Below are positions 21,506 to 32,100 of a stretch of 64,000 nucleotides of DNA, in pieces. Origin of the DNA: Bryopsis sp. KO-2023 (taxonomy: Eukaryota; Chlorophyta; Ulvophyceae; Bryopsidales; Bryopsidaceae); assembly GCA_030272585.1 (NCBI GenBank), contig BSYQ01000003.1, positions 744,001 to 808,000 of the forward strand, given 5' to 3'. The position numbers were made by a program, and so were the translations under genes. How positions within the stretch are numbered: position 1 is the stretch's first letter; each line of letters starts with the position of its first letter. The notes under the pieces were generated by a model. That model saw only the letters and a program-made list of their open reading frames with translations, did not search any database and was not told the origin of the DNA.

Positions 21506-24500
21506 TCACGAACGAAGCCGCCTACTTCGACGCACTTGTTTCAGGGGAACCAACGTTGGTTTCTTATATTCCTCAATCATATCCCGAGCATTCTCCAGAT
21601 TTGCTTCGGGCTCCCATGAGTTATGCTCATGCGAGTATCCCAACCACTTCACCAAGTATTGCGGGATTACTCGTCGACCTGTCTTTACCTCTCGGTAGTC
21701 GAGGAGTTTCTCAACCTCATATTCAAGCTCACCCTCAATCTCAACTGGAGGTGGCGGAGGTTGTGTCCTACCATGCTTCCAATACCTCTTCAGAAGTGAA
21801 GCATGAAAGACCGGGTGGATCGGAAGTGACTCAGGCAGTTCCAGCCGGAATGCAACCTGTTCGGCCATCGACCTTCGCTTTTGGACACCTTCCAAAACGC
21901 GGAAAGGACCCAACCATCGTGGCAACAACTTCCTCCTGCCGGGATGTTTCAGTTTAATATGTCTAGCATCCAGCAAGACCATATCTCCCACTTGAACATC
22001 TACCGGACGTCTGCGCGCATCAGCATAAGATTTCATCCTTTGCTGAGCCGCTTCCAAACACCGCTTTGCCCTGACAATCGCCTCGCGAATGTCCTCAGTC
22101 ATCTTCTTCACCGCCGGTACCCCCACTTGGGTCTTACCCGTCCCACCTTGATCACCTGATCCTCTGGTAGGGAGTTGCACCGTCAACGGCGTCCACGGAT
22201 CTCTACCGTAGTTCAAGAAGAACGGCGTCTCATCAGTGGCCATTGACTTGGAATTATTCATTGCAAATTCCACCACTGGTAACAAATCACTCCAATCATT
22301 CTGGCGCGGGCCAACGAAATGTCTCAGGGTATCCTCGAGGACCCTATTCATCGCCTCGGTCTGACCATCAGTCTGTGGATGGAAAGCCGTCGATAACGCC
22401 TGTGTGACTCCCAAGGTACGACATAGTTCTTTGAAGAACTTCGACGTCCACCTTGTATCCCTGTCACTGATGAGAGTCTTAGGAAGACCGTGTGAACGGA
22501 AAACCTCACCAACGAACAGCCTCGCCGATTCAACCGCATCACAAGTCGTATGTGTAGCAACACATCGAACCATCTTTGTGAGTCTGTCTACGAAGACAAT
22601 GATGGCATCGAATCCACTCGAACCCGACTTAGGCAAATCAGTAATCAAATCCATGGATACTGATTCCCATCTACCATCCGGTATACGTAAGGGTTGTAGA
22701 GGACCTGGCACCTTGCCGCGTCGGTGCTTATTCCTCTGACACGAATCACATCCTTTCACAAAGTTTGCGATATCACCCTCAACGCCAGGCCACCAAAAGT
22801 GTTTCAAAACTGCCCTTTGAGTCTTGCGGATCCCAAAGTGTCCGGCATACACACTTTCATGACTTCCAATCAGGATCTCTTGCCTTAAGCCATCCCAATC
22901 AGGTACCACTATACGTGCCCCATTCCAACACAAGCCTGAGTCATAGTGACAACCATGAGCGGCGACCTCACTGGTTTCAAACCACTCATCTTGTGCCAAC
23001 CCCTCAAGAATTCTATCACTGAGCACCGACGTACCGGTCCGGGGCGAGGACGGATCCCCTTTCCAAGTTGGTCGTTTCTGGCCACCTCCCAGCTCCGAGA
23101 GTATTCCGATCTGCTGAGAATACGACGGATATCGTGACAAGGGATCTGCCACGTTCGTCCGACCCGGCCTGTATTCCCACTCGAACCGAAACCCCTGGAG
23201 GACTTCGAGCCAACGTGCCGATCTCCGTGAAAGAGTTTCTTGGGAATGGAAATATGTATTAGGCTGATGATCACACACCACCTTGAACATACGCACATCC
23301 AAGTAGCAACGCCACAACTTCAAAGCATGTACCACGGCGAACATTTCTTTGTCCCCGGTGCTCCAATTAAGTTGTGCTCCAGATAACTTCCGACTTTCGA
23401 AAGCTATTGGATGTCCCTCTTGCAACAAGATTGCCCCGATTGCATAATCCGAAGCATCAGCAATCACTTCGAAATCCTTATCGAAGTTAGGCATTGCCAA
23501 ACAAGGCGCATTCGTTAAGCTTTCCTTAACTCCTTGAAATGCCCTTTGACAATCCTCTGTCCAACTCCACTCCTTGCCCTTCCTAAGCAAGTTAGTGAGT
23601 GGGGCAACAAGCTTGCTGTACCCTTGCACAAACCTCCGAAAGTAATTCGACAACCCAAGGAAAGAACGTAACTCATTTACATCCTTCGGGACAGGCCATT
23701 CGAACACCTTTGCAGTCTTACGAGTATCAACCGTAATACCGTCTCGGTTTACCACAAAACCAAGATAATGGAGCTCATTCTTGAAGAAATCACACTTAGA
23801 CTTCTTAAGAAAGACCTTGTGCTCACGCAACCGTTCCATCACGGCTCGTAAATGTTGCACATGCTCCTCAGGGGTTTTGCTGAATACGAGTATATCATCC
23901 AAGTATATCAGGACCGACTTCCCGATCATACCGGTGAAAACCCGATTCATCCACGTCTGGAATATCGCTGGTGCGTTGCACAAACCCATTGGCAACACCC
24001 GATATTCATACAGACCGAACGGGGTCTTAAAAGCAGTCTTCGGTTGGTGTGGTTCCTTCACTCGAAGTTGCCAGTACCCTGCTTTTAAGTCCAAGGCCGA
24101 AAAGAACTTCGCACCTTGCAACTGATCTAGGAGATCATCTATCCTTGGTAGAGGATATTGATTCCTGATCGTGAGTTTGTTCAACCCTCTATAGTCAACG
24201 CACATGCGTCGGGAACCATCAGGTTTGGGCACAAACAAGATAGGTGCTCCCCATGGACTACAACTTGGTTTCACCAAACCCTTTCTCAACATATCAGCGA
24301 TTTGCTCCTCGATCTCTTTTCTTTCCTCTGGCGTATACCGAAACATAGGTCTATGAACCGGTTTCGCTCCAGGGATTAGATCGATCGCTGCATCCTCTTC
24401 ACGAGCGGGTGGACATTCAGCCAACTCATCCGCAAATCTGTCCTCATATTCATTCAACAAGTTTTCCAACTCACTTGAATGAGACACAGATGGAAGGGAT

Positions 24501-26740
24501 TTAGTTTCGGGTACCCCAGGTTCCTCCCCCTCAACAGGGTGCGGGACCTCCCGAACCAACACAAGAAAAGGTGAAAGCGAAGATTTCTTCAACCGCCTTT
24601 TCACTTGTGAGACACTCAACAAGGGATTGATCCGTGCATGCGACGGAGTAGGGGCACGTAACGCCAAATCAGGCCGTAACGTGAGTCGGTTTCCCCGTGT
24701 GGATAGAACCGATGCACTGCCCACAGTGAAATCCATCAGAACTCGGTGATTGCGTAACCACACATCCCCAAGGTACAAATCAAAATGCTTGGCAGTGATC
24801 ACTGGACACTCGATTTTCATCCGCAAGCCTTGCATCCGCAAGTTAATCGAGGTGACCCCAACAACATGTAAGGGACTGCCATCAGCCATCTCAACTTGTT
24901 GACCTTGTGTACACCTGTAACTCAGCCCTATGCTTTCGCAGTAGTGCTTTGAGATATAGGCCAAACCAGCGGCGCCAGAGTCTAACAAGACTTGACCAGG
25001 AGAACCAGAGATTAATGCTTTAAAGGACATTGACATCTGATGATTATGATCCTCTTCAGATACCCCTCCAGGTAACGAAGCTACTGGTGGATCATAATAG
25101 ATATCAACGGGCCAAAGCAAACCTGGTGCTTTTCCGCTACCATGAGCAAACAGTTTTGCTCCTTTACGGTACTGTGCGATCAATCGCATTTTCCCGATTT
25201 CTTTAATCTTTACCGCCATGTTGTGAGGAATCAACACGCAGCAACTGGTGGTAGAAGGTGATTCTTTCTTGCCATTCAAGTAATGTTGCATATACTCATG
25301 CACATTCTTTCGTCCAGGATCCATCCAAACATGATGTCCTGTTACTGACGATGCAAGAAATTTTTCTCCTGTACGAAACTCTTTACACAACGCAAAGTTC
25401 ACATCGTTTGTAGACGAGTCTAAAGTAAACTCTCTACTTGCTTCTTGCAAACGATGAAATTCCGTATCCAAGAGTCGCATCCCAGAGACGCAATCTTTCT
25501 CTGGCACCTTCTCTTTCTCACTCAGAAGTACATGATTTTGGACGTCCCCAATGGGATCGACGACCATCTCATCCTCTTCTTGAGTTCCACTCTCATTTCT
25601 ATCAACAGACACAACCTGGTCAGGATTCGTCTTTGATGAAATGTTTTGTTCAGGTTCCAACATATCTGCATCCATTGGATCAGATTTTTCTGTGGCATGT
25701 TCCACAACTGTTGGAAAAACTTCTTTCCCGAAACAAGCAAACACACCCTTGCTTACCATTCCAGAATCACACACGTGACCCGGTTGGTATGGTGCAACGC
25801 ACTTGAAACACAAACTGGCAGCTCTACGCCTCTCGAGTTCCTTCGGACTCAAGCCAAAAGAGCGTTTCTCATTTCCCCGACGCATCCGCGTTGGTTGAGA
25901 ATCACCACCACGACCTGGTGTGAAAGCCGGAGTCGATCGAAACTTCTTTCGACTATTCGACCCTCTGCTCTTTTCGTTTGTTTCATTGCGTTTATTGCTC
26001 TTCTTGTCCTCTTCGTCACTCTTCTGTGACAACACTGGTGTTCGCTCATCGTGCGAAACCCCTTTTGCCAACACATGAGATCGGAAACCCTCATACGAGG
26101 TCCATTCCTTTCCCGAAGTATCCGTTGCAACCGCTTCTTTCAACACACTGTGCAAGTTGCGGTGTAAGAACCAAATCTTGGTGATATCATCCACCTTGGT
26201 CTTACGCAGGGTAAAGTATGTGTCCATCTGACGAACATACTCTCCAGTGTCACATTTCCGATTGATATGGTCCCTGAATGTGGCTAGTTTTTGAGTTATG
26301 GCATACTCTGTTGCCAACTCACCAAAACTACCATCATCCATGGCGGTACACATATCCTCCCACGATAGGGCACCTTGGGACACACTGTCCTCACCCACAC
26401 GTGCAATGAGGTGTTTGATCCCCTTGGGACCCAAATAGGTTGGACCTATTTTACCCCACTCGGAACGAGGCACACCCTCAGCATTCCAGAAAATTTCTAA
26501 GGTCACCTTGTGCTCAGCCCATGGACATTGTCCATCGAACTTGTCCGGTTTTCCAACCGCGGACCTTTTAGCACCTCTGCGGCTTTCGACCTCTTTCTGA
26601 AAATTTTCTTGCTGGGTTCTCAACAAAACCAACTCCCTTTGCAACTCTGCAACTGTGGGAGCTACCATTTCTGGCTCCTCGGTCTGACCTCCGACCAAGT
26701 CTTGAACCTCAAGGCCAGTAGACCCCTCTGGTTGAGCCAT
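21506..26740 (-). CDS. Element A gag-pol polyprotein with chromodomain
   Basis: A 1744-residue single-frame polyprotein. In order: a gag region ending in a zinc knuckle (CFKC...GHVC, about 310-323); aspartic protease with DSGA (about 585); reverse transcriptase with YPLPRIDDLLDQL and the catalytic YLDD (about 945); RNase H (about 1085-1190); integrase with an HHCC zinc site (GHFGIRKTQ...CDSCQ, about 1290-1335) and a D,D,E core (SMDLI, SDRDTRW, DGQTEAMNR); then a C-terminal chromodomain (about 1676-1735, YLVKWLGYSHEHNSWEP). The order RT-RNase H-integrase with a chromodomain defines Ty3/gypsy chromoviruses, whose chromodomains can direct integration to marked chromatin. I took the ATG at 26740 (MAQPEGS); the frame is open 14 codons further up without another ATG. 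No stop or frameshift is visible, and gag and pol are fused without a recoding site. Confidence 0.95.
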   Translation of the reverse strand: MAQPEGSTGLEVQDLVGGQTEEPEMVAPTVAELQRELVLLRTQQENFQKEVESRRGAKRSAVGKPDKFDGQCPWAEHKVTLEIFWNAEGVPRSEWGKIGPTYLGPKGIKHLIARVGEDSVSQGALSWEDMCTAMDDGSFGELATEYAITQKLATFRDHINRKCDTGEYVRQMDTYFTLRKTKVDDITKIWFLHRNLHSVLKEAVATDTSGKEWTSYEGFRSHVLAKGVSHDERTPVLSQKSDEEDKKSNKRNETNEKSRGSNSRKKFRSTPAFTPGRGGDSQPTRMRRGNEKRSFGLSPKELERRRAASLCFKCVAPYQPGHVCDSGMVSKGVFACFGKEVFPTVVEHATEKSDPMDADMLEPEQNISSKTNPDQVVSVDRNESGTQEEDEMVVDPIGDVQNHVLLSEKEKVPEKDCVSGMRLLDTEFHRLQEASREFTLDSSTNDVNFALCKEFRTGEKFLASSVTGHHVWMDPGRKNVHEYMQHYLNGKKESPSTTSCCVLIPHNMAVKIKEIGKMRLIAQYRKGAKLFAHGSGKAPGLLWPVDIYYDPPVASLPGGVSEEDHNHQMSMSFKALISGSPGQVLLDSGAAGLAYISKHYCESIGLSYRCTQGQQVEMADGSPLHVVGVTSINLRMQGLRMKIECPVITAKHFDLYLGDVWLRNHRVLMDFTVGSASVLSTRGNRLTLRPDLALRAPTPSHARINPLLSVSQVKRRLKKSSLSPFLVLVREVPHPVEGEEPGVPETKSLPSVSHSSELENLLNEYEDRFADELAECPPAREEDAAIDLIPGAKPVHRPMFRYTPEERKEIEEQIADMLRKGLVKPSCSPWGAPILFVPKPDGSRRMCVDYRGLNKLTIRNQYPLPRIDDLLDQLQGAKFFSALDLKAGYWQLRVKEPHQPKTAFKTPFGLYEYRVLPMGLCNAPAIFQTWMNRVFTGMIGKSVLIYLDDILVFSKTPEEHVQHLRAVMERLREHKVFLKKSKCDFFKNELHYLGFVVNRDGITVDTRKTAKVFEWPVPKDVNELRSFLGLSNYFRRFVQGYSKLVAPLTNLLRKGKEWSWTEDCQRAFQGVKESLTNAPCLAMPNFDKDFEVIADASDYAIGAILLQEGHPIAFESRKLSGAQLNWSTGDKEMFAVVHALKLWRCYLDVRMFKVVCDHQPNTYFHSQETLSRRSARWLEVLQGFRFEWEYRPGRTNVADPLSRYPSYSQQIGILSELGGGQKRPTWKGDPSSPRTGTSVLSDRILEGLAQDEWFETSEVAAHGCHYDSGLCWNGARIVVPDWDGLRQEILIGSHESVYAGHFGIRKTQRAVLKHFWWPGVEGDIANFVKGCDSCQRNKHRRGKVPGPLQPLRIPDGRWESVSMDLITDLPKSGSSGFDAIIVFVDRLTKMVRCVATHTTCDAVESARLFVGEVFRSHGLPKTLISDRDTRWTSKFFKELCRTLGVTQALSTAFHPQTDGQTEAMNRVLEDTLRHFVGPRQNDWSDLLPVVEFAMNNSKSMATDETPFFLNYGRDPWTPLTVQLPTRGSGDQGGTGKTQVGVPAVKKMTEDIREAIVRAKRCLEAAQQRMKSYADARRRPVDVQVGDMVLLDARHIKLKHPGRRKLLPRWLGPFRVLEGVQKRRSMAEQVAFRLELPESLPIHPVFHASLLKRYWKHGRTQPPPPPVEIEGELEYEVEKLLDYREVKTGRRVIPQYLVKWLGYSHEHNSWEPEANLENARDMIEEYKKPTLVPLKQVRRSRRLRS

Positions 26741-27394
26741 TTTCCTCACACCTTCTATTGACCAAATAAAAGGGAAACTCACTCACTGAAGCTCTCCAAG
26801 CACTTCAGTACAACTGTACTCTTTCCACCATCCAAGACACAACTGCCCTTGGTATGCTATGTAGCACTAAGGCTTCTCGAGAGCACACACACACACACAC
26901 TAGAGCTCTCTAGGGTCTTGATCTTAGCTCAAGGAGAAAAAATCTCAGCAACCCCAGTCACAGCCCTCACTGATGTTTGTGGGTTTCCAGAAAAACCTCA
27001 GCCCACTTTCACTTGCTTATCCACCCAAAAGAAAACACCCCTTTGAGTAGCAACAAGCCCTATGGACCCAAACAAGCACACAGCACCACCAAAACTCTCC
27101 AACACTTGTCTTAGGGTAACTGAGCTGACCCTTACCCTAACCTAGGGTAAACCACTCAGTGAACAAGAAAACACCCCAAGTTTTCCTTCGCAAACCCAAA
27201 CGAAACCGTATAGGCCACCCTGAAAAACGTCAGGATCTTCAAACGGCCATACCTCGCTCGTCTGAACTCCGATAACCTAGCGACAAAATGTTCTGGAAAG
27301 CTCTTTTTCTGTAGATACTTTTTGCAACCTTGGAATCCCAATTCCAATACGTGTGCGAGCTGTAGCAGCCAAAAACGTGCGCTTATCGTCACTT

Positions 27395-27408
27395 GCTCCG
27401 AAACCAAC
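27395..27408 (-). other. Element A primer-binding site candidate
   Basis: Read on the minus strand, TTGGTTTCGGAGC follows the 5' LTR. It differs at two of twelve positions from the usual plant initiator-Met site TGGTATCAGAGC. The same core occurs at the same place in element B, so it is likely functional; the primer tRNA is not identified. Confidence 0.6.
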
Positions 27409-27648
27409 TGTTTAGAACCTCTCCTGCGCGACCTTGTCGCCAAAAGAAGCCCCCTGGACAGCCCCTTGAAGTCCTTTAACCCTCCAACCCCATGGGTCCC
27501 ATCAACCACGTGGAGGAACCTAGCAAGCTAGGCGGACACCCTGTCCAGTCACATCACCCATCAGGGGGATGTGACCTCGACCACCCACTACACCACGCCA
27601 CCCACGTGGCTAGTGGAGGCGGCACACTCAGGCAAGGAGGGCATAACA
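27409..27648 (-). repeat. Element A 5' LTR
   Basis: A 240-bp copy at the gag side, identical by eye to the 3' LTR. It is followed by the second CTGGA duplication at 27649-27653. Confidence 0.93.
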
Positions 27649-27653
27649 CTGGA

Positions 27654-28330
27654 GTATCTCTAATTGCATTTTCTCTCCTCAGTTCGACAGTTGCTCCCTG
27701 CTACCAGTTCCTCGAACTTGACGTTGACAGCAATAAACCTTTTTCCTTTTTTTTTTTTCGCCTGCAGTGCGGTCCACCTAGTTGCCTCTTTTGTTTTGAC
27801 TTCGAACTCATGCCTGCATCAAAGTTTCCGTCCCTTGACAACCTCCAACGCCTTTCGCCACCGTATCGTCGATGTGACATCGATTCGTCGCAGCTCGCAT
27901 CGTTCGACCCGTTTATAACGTTCGAGTTTAGCCTGCGCTCGTTACTCCTCCTGTATCACCATATCGTCATCGGAATGTGCGACCTTTCCTGTTACGAGCG
28001 TTTTCTTTGATTGGATTAGGTAAGCTGTGATAAGGGTTTGACGTGGTAGGTGTTGTGTAGTTGTAAAATGGGTAGTCTGGGTTAGAAGAGATTAGGTACG
28101 GTTATGTAAGGGGTAGTCAGGTTCCTGGGAGCTTCATCTCACTGTGAAGTTCCCAGGGAAAGAAGGTTCCAGAGAAGTCCAGGAAGGGGTTCGCCCAAGT
28201 ATATAAGGGCATTGTTTTTTGTATTCGTTGTAACATTTTTTGACTCCTATTCTTCCCGTCTCGACTCTATTTACGCCCCAAGGCGTAACATTTCCTCCTA
28301 GGCTCTCGCTGTGGTTTCCTCGAAACGAAC
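27654..28330. other. Spacer between elements A and B; possible old LTR material
   Basis: No gene is recognised. A TATATAAG box at about 28199 reads on the plus strand. Near 28290, read on the minus strand, a purine stretch (AGGAGGAAA) runs into TGTTACGCC, which looks like a polypurine tract and LTR edge. The two hints point in opposite directions, so I cannot define an element. Confidence 0.3.
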
Positions 28331-28335
28331 GTCAG

Positions 28336-28602
28336 TGTTAGACTTGGGGGTGCAAGTCTAAGAAGAGCTAAAAACTAAAACTTCTGAGTCCATGACCTTG
28401 AAGCCCATTAATACCATGACCCCCAAGGATCCTAGCGTCCCCGCATGGTACCTAGGACAACCATCCTAGGTGGGCACCCGACATAGGTCTAGTCATCATG
28501 ACTAGACCTGACTCACATGTCCACGTCAGCATGACTACGCATGACTGTACATGACTGTACATGACTGGACCTGACTGGATGTAGCTCTTAACATCCCTAA
28601 CA
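28336..28602 (-). repeat. Element B 3' LTR
   Basis: A 267-bp copy identical by eye to 35772-36038. It contains short internal repeats of CATGACTGTA/CATGACTGGA. Its outer edge abuts GTCAG. Confidence 0.93.
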
Positions 28603-28622
28603 TTCCTCCCCCCCTAATCAGT
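28603..28622 (-). other. Element B polypurine tract
   Basis: Read on the minus strand, TTAGGGGGGGAGGAA runs directly into the TGTTAGGG start of the 3' LTR. Confidence 0.8.
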
Positions 28623-29106
28623 CTCCTCCTGGAGACTCCTTTCCTCACTTCTATATAGCCCATAGAATGATACAGAGCCCCACAACGAACCCCAACTCTT
28701 ATCATTCAACTATATAAAGTGTTTCGATAACTTGGAGATGTTATCATAAGTGTATTCGTCAGAATAAGCCCCTACTCTGATATAGGTCATCCGAGTCCTT
28801 CTCATACACGGAGTGCTTCTCGGATCTACCAAGACCATACACTTCTCTACACTGGTGGCGAACCAATGTACATCAACTGAAGTCTCGCAACTTCATCTAC
28901 TTCCATTTATATTCTCATTTTGAATGGATCCCAACTCGAGTTCAAAATAGAATATAGCGAGAAATTCAACTTAGTTCACTAGTTCATTGAAAATGAGATA
29001 TGTTCATAAACATGTCCTCACTTAGCAAGAACTTGATCTCGTTCACAAGATCTGGAACTCTTTTCATATCGACACTCGATTATGAAGAAACATTACCCCA
29101 CACAAG

Positions 29107-32100
29107 TCACGAACGAAGTCGCCTACTTCGACGTACCGGAATAGGGGGAATCAACGTTGATTTCTTTCTCTTCTGGTACTGCTCTACCAGCTCCCGAGCG
29201 TTCTCCAAATTCGCTTCAGGCTCCCAAGAGTTGTGCTCATGTGAGTATCCCGTCCACTTTACCAAGTATTGCGGAACTACTCGTCGACCGACCTTTACTT
29301 CACGGTAGTCGAGGAGGTCTTCTACCTCATACTCTAATTCTTCCTGTATATCCACAGGTGGCGGAGGAGGTTGTGTCTTTCCATGCGACCAATACCTCTT
29401 AAGTAAAGAAGCATGAAAGACTGGATGAATAGGAAGCGAATCAGGCAATTCCAACCGGAATGCTACCTGTTCTGCCATCGGTTTTCGTTTTTGGACACCT
29501 TCCAAAACACGAAAAGGACCCAACCAACGTGGCAATAACTTCCTTGATCCAGGGTGTTTCAATTTGATATGTCGTGCATCCAGCAAGACCATATCGCCTA
29601 CTTGAACATCAACTGGACACCTACGCACATCGGCATGAGTCTTCATCCTTTGCTGAGCACTTTCCAAACACCGCTTTGCTTTGACAATCGCCTCACGAAT
29701 GTCTTCAGTCATCTTCTTCACCGCCGGTACTCCAATTTGTGTCCTTTGTCTACTTAGACCTCCAGGACCCATGACATTAGATGTCTTGGATGGAAGTTGT
29801 ACCGTTAATGGTGTCCACGGATCTCTACCGTAGTTCAAGAAGAACGGTGTTTCACCAATAGCCATCGACTTAGAGTTGTTCAAGGCAAACTCTACCACTG
29901 GCAATAAGTCACTCCAATCTCTTTGACGAGGTCCTACGAAATGCCGTAAGGTATCTTCGAGGATCCTATTCATTGCTTCAGTCTGTCCATCACTCTGTGG
30001 ATGAAAAGCTGTCGACAATGCTTGAGTGACCCCTAAGGTCTTACAAAGCTCTCTAAAGAACTTTGAAGTCCACCTAGGATCTCTATCGCTTACGAGGTGC
30101 TTAGGAAGGCCGTGCAAACGGAAGACCTCAGTAACGAAGAGTTTCGCCGTTTGTACCGCATCACACGTAGTGTGCGTTGGTACGCATCGCACCATCTTTG
30201 TGAGTCGATCCACAAAAACTAAGATGGCATCAAATGCTTCTGCTCCTGATTTAGGCAAATCAGTAATCAAATCCATTGAAACTGATTCCCATCGACCATC
30301 AGGTATACGTAAAGGTTGCAAAGGACCAGGCACCTTGCCGCGTCGGTGTTTGTTCCTTTGACATGCATCGCATCCTTTTACGAAGTTTGCGATATCTCCT
30401 TCTACGCCAGGCCACCAAAAGTATTTCAAGACTGTTCTTTGGGTCTTGCGGATCCCAAAATGTCCTGCATATACACTTGCATGGCTATCATGTAGGATAT
30501 CTTCTCTAAGATTATCCCAATTTGGTACTACTACTCGTGCACCATTCCACCACAGGCCTGAGTGCTTTTGACAACCTGAAGCGGCGACATCTTCGGTTTC
30601 AAACCACTCATCCCTAGTGATCCCCTCAGTCAATCTTTCCCCAAGCATCGACGTACCGGTCCGGGGCGAGGACGGATCCCCTTTCCAAGTTGGTCGTTTC
30701 TGGCCACCTCCCAGCTCCGAGAGTATTCCGATCTGCTGAGAATACGACGGATATCGTGACAAGGGGTCTGCCACGTTCGTCCGACCCGGCCTGTATTCCC
30801 ACTCGAACCGGAACCCCTGGAGGACTTCGAGCCAACGTGCCGACCTTCGAGAGAGAGTTTCCTGGGAATGGAAGTATGTGTTAGGCTGGTGATCACACAC
30901 CACCTTAAACACACGCACGTCCAAGTAGCATCGCCACAACTTAAGAGCATGTACTACAGCGAACATTTCCTTGTCCCCTATGCTCCAATTAAATTGGGCT
31001 CCTGATAACTTTCGACTTTCAAAAGCTATCGGATGTCCCTCTTGCAACAAGATTGCACCGATCGCGTAATCCGAAGCATCCGCGACAACTTCAAAATCTT
31101 TTTCGAAGTTAGGCATTGCCAAACAAGGTGCATGTGTTAAATTCTCTTTAACACCATCAAATCCTCTTTGACAATCCTCGGTCCAACTCCACTCTTTACC
31201 CTTCCTAAGTAAATTTGTGAGTGGGGCTACAAGCTTGCTGTAACCTTGCACAAATCTCCGGAAATAGTTAGAGAGCCCTAAAAATGAACGCAATTCCGCA
31301 ACGTTCTTTGGGACTGGCCACTCTACTACTTTCTCTGTTTTCCTCTTATCAGCGGAAATACCATCTTGATTTATAACAAATCCAAGATAGTGAAGCTCTT
31401 TCTTAAAGAAATCACATTTTGATCTCTTCAAGAGCATTTTGTGCTCACGCAAGCGTTTCATCACCGCTCGCAAATGTTGCACATGTTCCTCCGGAGTTTT
31501 GCTGAATACAAGTATGTCATCGAGGTATATTAGGACCGACTTCCCAATCATACCCGAGAATACCCGATTCATCCAAGTCTGGAATATTGCAGGTGCATTC
31601 GTCAAGCCCATTGGAAGCACTTTATATTCAAACAGACCGAATGGGGTTTTGAAAGCAGTCTTCGGTTGGTCCGGCTCCTTCACTCGAAGTTGCCAATACC
31701 CTGCTTTCAAATCTAAGGCCGAAAAGTATTTCGAACCTTGAAGTTGATCAAGGAGATCATCTATCCTTGGTAGTGGATATTGATTCCTGATCGTCAACTT
31801 ATTTAAGCCTCTATAGTCGATACACATCCGTCGAGTACCATCCGGTTTGGGAACAAACAAGATTGGTGCACCCCACGGACTACAACTAGGCTTAATCAAA
31901 CCCTTCTGCAGCATATCAGAGACTTGCTCCTCAATCTCTTTTCTTTCACCTGGTGTGTAACGAAACATTGGTCTATGTACCGGTTTCGCTCCAGGGACAA
32001 GATCGATTGCTGCATCCTCTTCTCGAGATGGAGGGCATTCCGCCAACTCATCGGAGAATCTGTCTTTATACTCATCTAACAGACTTTCCAGCTCTGTTTG

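Larger units (their letters stand above)
20696..27648 (-). mobile_element. LTR retrotransposon A, Ty3/gypsy chromovirus, intact
   Basis: A 6,953-bp element on the minus strand. The 240-bp LTRs (20696-20935 and 27409-27648) begin TGTT and end AACA as read on the plus strand and show no difference by eye. Both outer ends are flanked by the 5-bp duplication CTGGA (20691-20695, 27649-27653). A primer-binding-like site touches the 5' LTR and a polypurine tract touches the 3' LTR. A single uninterrupted gag-pol frame fills the interior. Identical LTRs and an open frame point to a recent insertion that may still be able to move. Confidence 0.93.

Noticed and set aside
27989-28301. Second LTR for the possible element C
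   Set aside because: It ends in GGCGTAACA next to a purine stretch, but its sequence does not match the stretch right of 36212, and its TATA box points the wrong way.
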